Part shown: in pieces, positions 59,976 to 64,000 of the stretch | How the letters are laid out: every line of letters starts with the position of its first letter | Numbering within the stretch: the stretch's first letter is position 1 | Assembly: GCA_005772895.1 (NCBI GenBank) | Contig: SXIH01000028.1 | Span: 62,001 to 126,000 of the forward strand | DNA length: 64,000 bases | Direction of reading: 5' to 3' | DNA from: Bacteroidota bacterium | Lineage (GTDB): Bacteria; Bacteroidota; Bacteroidia; 2-12-FULL-35-15 | Program-made: the position numbers and the translations under genes | The notes under the pieces: generated by a model | Database searches by the model: none | Told to the model about the DNA's origin: nothing | What the model saw: only the letters and a program-made list of their open reading frames with translations

Positions 59976-61052
59976 TTGAAACTTCTTGACAGATATATCA
60001 TTCGTAAATTCCTTGGGACATTCTTTTTCTCAATGGCTCTCATCATTCTTATTGTGGTGGTGTTTGATATTTCCGAAAAACTAGATGATTTTATTGGAAA
60101 GGAAGCTCCGCTTAAAGCAATTATTTTTGATTACTATTTTAATTTTATTCCTTTCTTCCTGAATTTATTTTCTCCACTTTTCACATTCATTGCAGTAATC
60201 TTTTTCACTTCTCAAATGGCGACACGTACAGAAATTGTTGCCATACTAAGTAGTGGAGTTAGTTATACCCGTTTGCTTTTCCCTTATTTACTTGCCGCAA
60301 CTGTTATTGCATCTTTATCGCTCTACCTCAACAATTTTGTAATTCCTCATGCTACAAAAAAACAAATTGAGTTTGAAGATATTTATATCCGAAATGAATT
60401 TCACAATCACGACAGAAATATTCACAAACAAATTGCTCCGGGAAATTATATTTATTTGGAACGCTACAGCACAACAGAAAATACCGGTTATAAATTTTCG
60501 ATCGAAAAATTTAATAAGGGACAATTGTACTATAAATTAATGTCGGAAAATATAAAGTGGGACAGTACAAATAGCAGTTGGATCATCAACAATTACTATA
60601 TCCGCTACATCAATGGAATGGAAGAGTTTGTTACAAAAGGAGATAAAATTGACACCACTTTTGCATTTACACCAGAAGAATTTGGAAGAAAAGACAATAC
60701 AGTTGGAACAATGGATTATTATGAACTGAACGATTATATTGCTTCCGAAAAATTAAAAGGTTCCGACAATATTGAATCTTACGAAATTGAAAAATACAGA
60801 AGAAACGCTTTTCCATTTGCAACATTTGTACTCACACTAATTGGAGTTTCTATAGCCAGCAGAAAAATCCGTGGAGGAATTGGAATGCATATCGGTCTGG
60901 GGATTTTTATCAGCTTTACTTTTATTATGTTTATGCAAGTAAGTACCACCTTTGCGGCAAGCGGACTAGTTTCTCCATTAGCAGCAGTTTGGATTCCGAA
61001 TGTGTTGTTTGGATTTTTATCTTGGTATTTATTGACGAAAGCGCAAAAATAA
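59976..61052 (+). CDS. LptF/LptG-type permease (YjgP/YjgQ family)
   Basis: A 358-residue LPS-export permease subunit. The N-terminus LLDRYIIRKFLGTFFFSMALI is the family hallmark; helices lie at about residues 12-34, 55-78, 100-120 and, after a periplasmic beta domain (about 125-265), at 270-290, 300-320 and 333-352. It works with LptB (ATPase) and passes LPS to the OstA-like bridge. The start is TTG. The upstream bases carry direct repeats of AACTTGAAACTT. Neither LptB nor a second permease is adjacent. Confidence 0.9.
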   Translation: MKLLDRYIIRKFLGTFFFSMALIILIVVVFDISEKLDDFIGKEAPLKAIIFDYYFNFIPFFLNLFSPLFTFIAVIFFTSQMATRTEIVAILSSGVSYTRLLFPYLLAATVIASLSLYLNNFVIPHATKKQIEFEDIYIRNEFHNHDRNIHKQIAPGNYIYLERYSTTENTGYKFSIEKFNKGQLYYKLMSENIKWDSTNSSWIINNYYIRYINGMEEFVTKGDKIDTTFAFTPEEFGRKDNTVGTMDYYELNDYIASEKLKGSDNIESYEIEKYRRNAFPFATFVLTLIGVSIASRKIRGGIGMHIGLGIFISFTFIMFMQVSTTFAASGLVSPLAAVWIPNVLFGFLSWYLLTKAQK

Positions 61053-61053
61053 G

Positions 61054-61140
61054 TTGATTAAGTAAAAAGTAAATTAGGGAATTAGGGGCTGCCCTAAATT
61101 AACCCAATCAACCTATTTAACTTAATTAACCTAATTTCCC
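61054..61140. repeat. AT-rich long hairpin repeat, copy 3
   Basis: Begins with GTTGATTAAGTAAAA and GAATTAGGGGCTGCCC and ends with ACTTAATTAACCTAATTTCC. It matches the style and part of the sequence of 28085-28205 and 58683-58770. Its right end encodes the last codons and the stop of ispE. Confidence 0.7.
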
Positions 61141-61953
61141 TTCCCACACAAAACACCCTTCAAACGCCTCTTTCAAATTCGTTGCTGAATCAAAAATTCC
61201 AAAAACCGTTGAACCACTTCCACTCATGGCTGAATAAATGGCTCCTTTGGAATACAATTTTTCTTTAATGTTTTTTATTTCAGGAAAAGATGGAAAAATA
61301 GAATCTTCAAAATCGTTATGAATAAATTCTTTCCATTGTTCAATCGGTAAATTCAGAATATCATTTTCCAATGAACGTGTTGGCATTTTTGGTTTTACTC
61401 CACTGTAGGCTTTTGCAGTATTCACATGAATGTTTGGATAAACCAATACAACATAATACTTTGACAAATCTAATTTCATGGATTCGTACTGATCTCCTCT
61501 TCCTTCTGCAAAAGACGGCTTGTTACTTACAAAAAAAGAACAATCACTTCCCAGTTGACGCGCATAATGATGCATTTCTCCCCAGGAAATTCCCAATTCA
61601 AATTTATCGTTCAATAGCTTTATGAAAAATGCTGCATCTGCCGAACCGCCACCTAATCCTGCACCAATTGGAATATGTTTGTGTAAATGTACTTTTACAG
61701 CAGGAACAGGATAATCCTGCGAAACCAAATGATAAGCAAAATAACAAAGGTTATCTGTTGCATCACCCGGAATTTCTATTCCTGATGACGTAAAAGTAAA
61801 ACGCTCTACACCTGCTTCTGTATTTTCAACAACTTCTAATGCATCACACAAACCAACAGGATAAAAAACGCTTTCAATATTATGAAAGCCATCATCACGT
61901 TTTTCGATGATGTTAAGTCCGATATTTATTTTGGCGTTTGGAAAGGTAATCAT
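61126..61953 (-). CDS. ispE: 4-diphosphocytidyl-2-C-methyl-D-erythritol kinase
   Basis: A 275-residue GHMP kinase of the MEP isoprenoid pathway. The N-terminal catalytic Lys lies in FPNAKINIGLNI, the ATP loop is HIPIGAGLGGGSADAAFF with the catalytic Asp, and the C-terminal motif is SAMSGSGSTVFGIF. The last codons GKLG and the TAA stop come from the AT-rich repeat at 61054-61140, so the repeat has apparently inserted at, and altered, the C-terminus without harm to the core. It is convergent with the LptF/G-like gene. Confidence 0.95.
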   Translation of the reverse strand: MITFPNAKINIGLNIIEKRDDGFHNIESVFYPVGLCDALEVVENTEAGVERFTFTSSGIEIPGDATDNLCYFAYHLVSQDYPVPAVKVHLHKHIPIGAGLGGGSADAAFFIKLLNDKFELGISWGEMHHYARQLGSDCSFFVSNKPSFAEGRGDQYESMKLDLSKYYVVLVYPNIHVNTAKAYSGVKPKMPTRSLENDILNLPIEQWKEFIHNDFEDSIFPSFPEIKNIKEKLYSKGAIYSAMSGSGSTVFGIFDSATNLKEAFEGCFVWEGKLG

Positions 61954-62030
61954 AGTGCAAATTAAAATATAATTTCTGTATAAACGAGCAATTTCCTTAA
62001 GTACGCAATTAATAACATGACGAATATCAT

Positions 62031-62060
62031 TTTGCTACCTCAGCTATAATTCTATATTTG
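62031..62060 (+). promoter_or_regulatory. Promoter of the 62081 gene
   Basis: TTTG at 62031-62034 and TATATTTG at 62053-62060 with an 18-base spacer match the Bacteroidota consensus well. The ATG is 20 bases after the -7 box. Confidence 0.7.
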
Positions 62061-62080
62061 TTTATAGACTATACTTAACC

Positions 62081-62422
62081 ATGAATCAAAGTCCGAGATT
62101 TGGAGAGCATTTAAATTTTGCCCACTTGTTATTTGAGCAAGGGAAGGACTTAGTATTTATTGAAACCAAACTAAAAGAAAAAAACATTGAAGAAGGGGAT
62201 TTGGAGGAAATTCTGAAACAAATAAAACGGTTAATACATATTCACCGCAATAAAAGAGGAACACAACTTATTCTTTTGGGTGTTGTTCTTTTAGGTATAG
62301 GTTTTATTTCCAGTATACTTCTTCATTTAAACGGCTCAACCGCCCTCGACTTTCCACTTTATGGGTTAACAGCTACAGGCATTATTCTTCTAATAGTAGG
62401 CTTAGTTTATCTCTTTCATTAA
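62081..62422 (+). CDS. Small two-helix membrane protein, unknown
   Basis: A 113-residue protein. The first 65 residues are charged and helical (FEQGKDLVFIETKLKEKNIEEGDLEEILKQIKRL), and two membrane helices follow (QLILLGVVLLGIGFISSILL and the last 25 residues). The cytosolic part resembles a short helical adaptor. Gene is preceded by one of the best promoters in the window and is convergent with the T9SS protein gene, three bases between stops. Function unknown. Confidence 0.7.
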   Translation: MNQSPRFGEHLNFAHLLFEQGKDLVFIETKLKEKNIEEGDLEEILKQIKRLIHIHRNKRGTQLILLGVVLLGIGFISSILLHLNGSTALDFPLYGLTATGIILLIVGLVYLFH

Positions 62423-62425
62423 GCA

Positions 62426-64000
62426 TTATTGTTTAATGAACTTTACACTTCCACCATTATTCAAATCTTTCACAAAATAAATTCCGTTTGATAAGAACGA
62501 AATATCAATTTTTTGTGATTTTTCAATTTTAGAAGCGAATAATTCTTGTCCTACTATATTTACAATTGAAATGCTTGTTGGTTTTGTTGTTTCGATGATA
62601 ATGTTACTTGATGTTGGGTTTGGGAAAAGGGAAATAGAACTGTTGTTTGAATTGTATTCATTAATTCCTACTGGTGGCTGGCTCATTTTGTGGACAAATG
62701 CGTTCTCTTGTGAAACAGAGGATACAGAAGTTAGATTATATATTCCTGCGCCTGGATCAAAATCAGCAACTCCTTTAAAGTATCCAGTCGTATAAATATT
62801 ATTATTGACATCTAAAGAAATAGAATTGCAATAATCACCTTGGCTACCTCCAATTTGGCTCACCCAAATATAATTTCCTAATAAATCTAATTTTGAAATA
62901 AACATATCATAGTTGCCAAAACTTGTGACATTTGCAATTCCTAAACCTGGGTCAAAATCTACAGTTGCATTAAAAGCACCAACCGTATATACATTGCCAC
63001 TTCCATCAGTAATTAGCGAATAGCTAAATTCTATACTTGGACCACCAATAGATTTTGCCCATAAAAAATTCCCTACTTGATCCAATTTTGAAATAAATAT
63101 ATCATAACTACCAACTGGAGTCATATTAAATACTCCAACACCAGGGTCAAAATCTGCCATATCTTTATAATATCCTGTCAAATAAATATTATCAATTTCA
63201 TCAAGTGTCGCTTTTCCAGATTCAGTGTCACTTCCACCAAAACTTTTTGCCCAAATAAAATTACCAAAACCATCTAGTTCTTCAACAAATACATCATGAG
63301 CACCAAGTCCAATAGGAGCCATATCAAAGGTTCCAGAACCAGGATCAAAATCTACCCAATTCTGAAATGAACCAGCTATTATAATATTTCCATTGCTTTT
63401 GATTGAAATAGAACTTCCATAGTCATCATAATTTCCTCCCACTTGTTTTGCCCATACAAAATTGCCATTGTTATCTAATTTAGAAATAAATATATCGTAA
63501 CCACCTGAAAAATTAATATCATAAGTTGAAACACCTGGGTCAAAATCACCAAAACCTGAATAGTATCCTATAGAATACACATCGCCTAACGCATCTATAT
63601 CGATAGCGCGACCATAAGAATAAGAAGAGTCTCCTAGCATTTTGGCCCAAACAAAATTTCCATTAGCATCCAATTTTGAAACAAAGGCGTTATCATAACC
63701 CAATGTGTTTAATGAATCTATTCCAACACTTGGATTAAAATCTACTATACCTTGAAACTGTCCAACAGTATAAACATTATTACTTGAATCTAAAGCAATA
63801 TCATATCCATAACACCTGCTTGTTGCTCCTCCAAATTGTTTTGCCCAAACAAAATCACCATTCGCATCTAATTTTAGAATATACGTATCAAAGTAACCAA
63901 TAGAAACTAAATTATACACTCCAATACCAGGATCAAAATCAATTGTGTCTTTAAAATATCCAACACTATAAACATTTCCTAATGAATCACTAACTATTGA
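62426..64000 (-). CDS. T9SS-secreted repeat protein, 5' end outside window
   Basis: The frame is open to the window edge, so only the C-terminal 524 residues are seen. At least six repeats of about 65 residues carry GNFVWAKQxGG, GNxYxxGxF and DFDPGxG motifs, as in SBBP-type beta-propeller repeats; the DFDPG turns could bind calcium. The final 75 residues (SISLFPNPTSSNIIIETT to GSVKFIKQ) form a type A sorting domain for the type IX secretion system. An internal ATG at 63919 is not the start, because repeat-coding sequence continues upstream of it. Likely a surface-attached or secreted protein. Confidence 0.9.
   Translation of the reverse strand, partial: SIVSDSLGNVYSVGYFKDTIDFDPGIGVYNLVSIGYFDTYILKLDANGDFVWAKQFGGATSRCYGYDIALDSSNNVYTVGQFQGIVDFNPSVGIDSLNTLGYDNAFVSKLDANGNFVWAKMLGDSSYSYGRAIDIDALGDVYSIGYYSGFGDFDPGVSTYDINFSGGYDIFISKLDNNGNFVWAKQVGGNYDDYGSSISIKSNGNIIIAGSFQNWVDFDPGSGTFDMAPIGLGAHDVFVEELDGFGNFIWAKSFGGSDTESGKATLDEIDNIYLTGYYKDMADFDPGVGVFNMTPVGSYDIFISKLDQVGNFLWAKSIGGPSIEFSYSLITDGSGNVYTVGAFNATVDFDPGLGIANVTSFGNYDMFISKLDLLGNYIWVSQIGGSQGDYCNSISLDVNNNIYTTGYFKGVADFDPGAGIYNLTSVSSVSQENAFVHKMSQPPVGINEYNSNNSSISLFPNPTSSNIIIETTKPTSISIVNIVGQELFASKIEKSQKIDISFLSNGIYFVKDLNNGGSVKFIKQ

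Noticed and set aside
1-64000. rRNA, tRNA, riboswitch or prophage
   Set aside because: Reading the gaps by eye showed no cloverleaf, rRNA or phage genes; a covariance-model search could still find a small RNA.

Overview
The window is AT-rich and carries the marks of a Bacteroidota (Bacteroidetes) chromosome. It has a type IX secretion C-terminal sorting domain, Bacteroidota-type -7 boxes (TAnnTTTG), a 938-residue CarB without an allosteric domain, DUF4834 and DUF6438 proteins, an HTH-S24 regulator, and many short intergenic palindromes. No rRNA, tRNA, CRISPR array, prophage or classical transposase was recognised. It looks like an ordinary chromosomal segment whose accessory content is a surface-glycan locus and a dense set of small dispersed repeats.

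Layout. Positions 1-12536 hold a STAS protein, purA, an OstA/LptA-like protein, small unknowns, a GIY-YIG nuclease gene bounded by perfect 29-bp inverted repeats, an HdrB/HdrC-like iron-sulfur pair with a HAD-like gene between them, an MCE (MlaD-like) protein, a cell-wall amidase and an LptD-like outer-membrane protein. Positions 12537-23141 hold ridA, four small membrane proteins (three of them paralogs), an M61 peptidase, lpdA, a signalling cluster (two STAS-like paralogs and an unknown, divergent from a membrane SpoIIE-type phosphatase) and an RsmB-type methyltransferase. Positions 23230-33902 hold recR, a four-helix-bundle gene flanked by inverted repeats, a large glycosyltransferase fusion, a frameshifted exonuclease, a divergent HTH-S24 regulator/Y-family polymerase pair, a five-copy repeat array, an M1 peptidase that appears fused to an outer-membrane barrel, and a TPR protein.

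Positions 33933-46178 are a glycan locus of two divergent blocks. The leftward block has a flippase, a GT2 enzyme and an FkbM methyltransferase. The rightward block has pseB, a methyltransferase, an SpsF-like cytidylyltransferase, a PhyH oxygenase, a pseG-GNAT fusion, pseI and a second flippase. Together these suggest synthesis and export of a nonulosonic-acid (pseudaminic-acid-like) glycan, but no PseC aminotransferase is present. Positions 46236-64000 hold a YfhO-like membrane protein, a 2OG oxygenase, an SDR, DUF4834, carB, rpmH, an MsbA-type ABC exporter, rsmG, an ECF sigma factor, a GT2 enzyme, tgt (lacking the usual zinc cysteines), an LptF/G-type permease, ispE, a small membrane protein and the 3' part of a T9SS-secreted repeat protein that runs off the window.

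The most unusual signal is the repeat landscape. About nine families of intergenic palindromes occur. Two unrelated small-protein genes (GIY-YIG and four-helix bundle) are each bracketed by inverted copies of such sequences, and in two genes (GIY-YIG, ispE) the repeat supplies the C-terminal codons and the stop. These read as possible small mobile cassettes without a transposase; that is an inference from architecture only.
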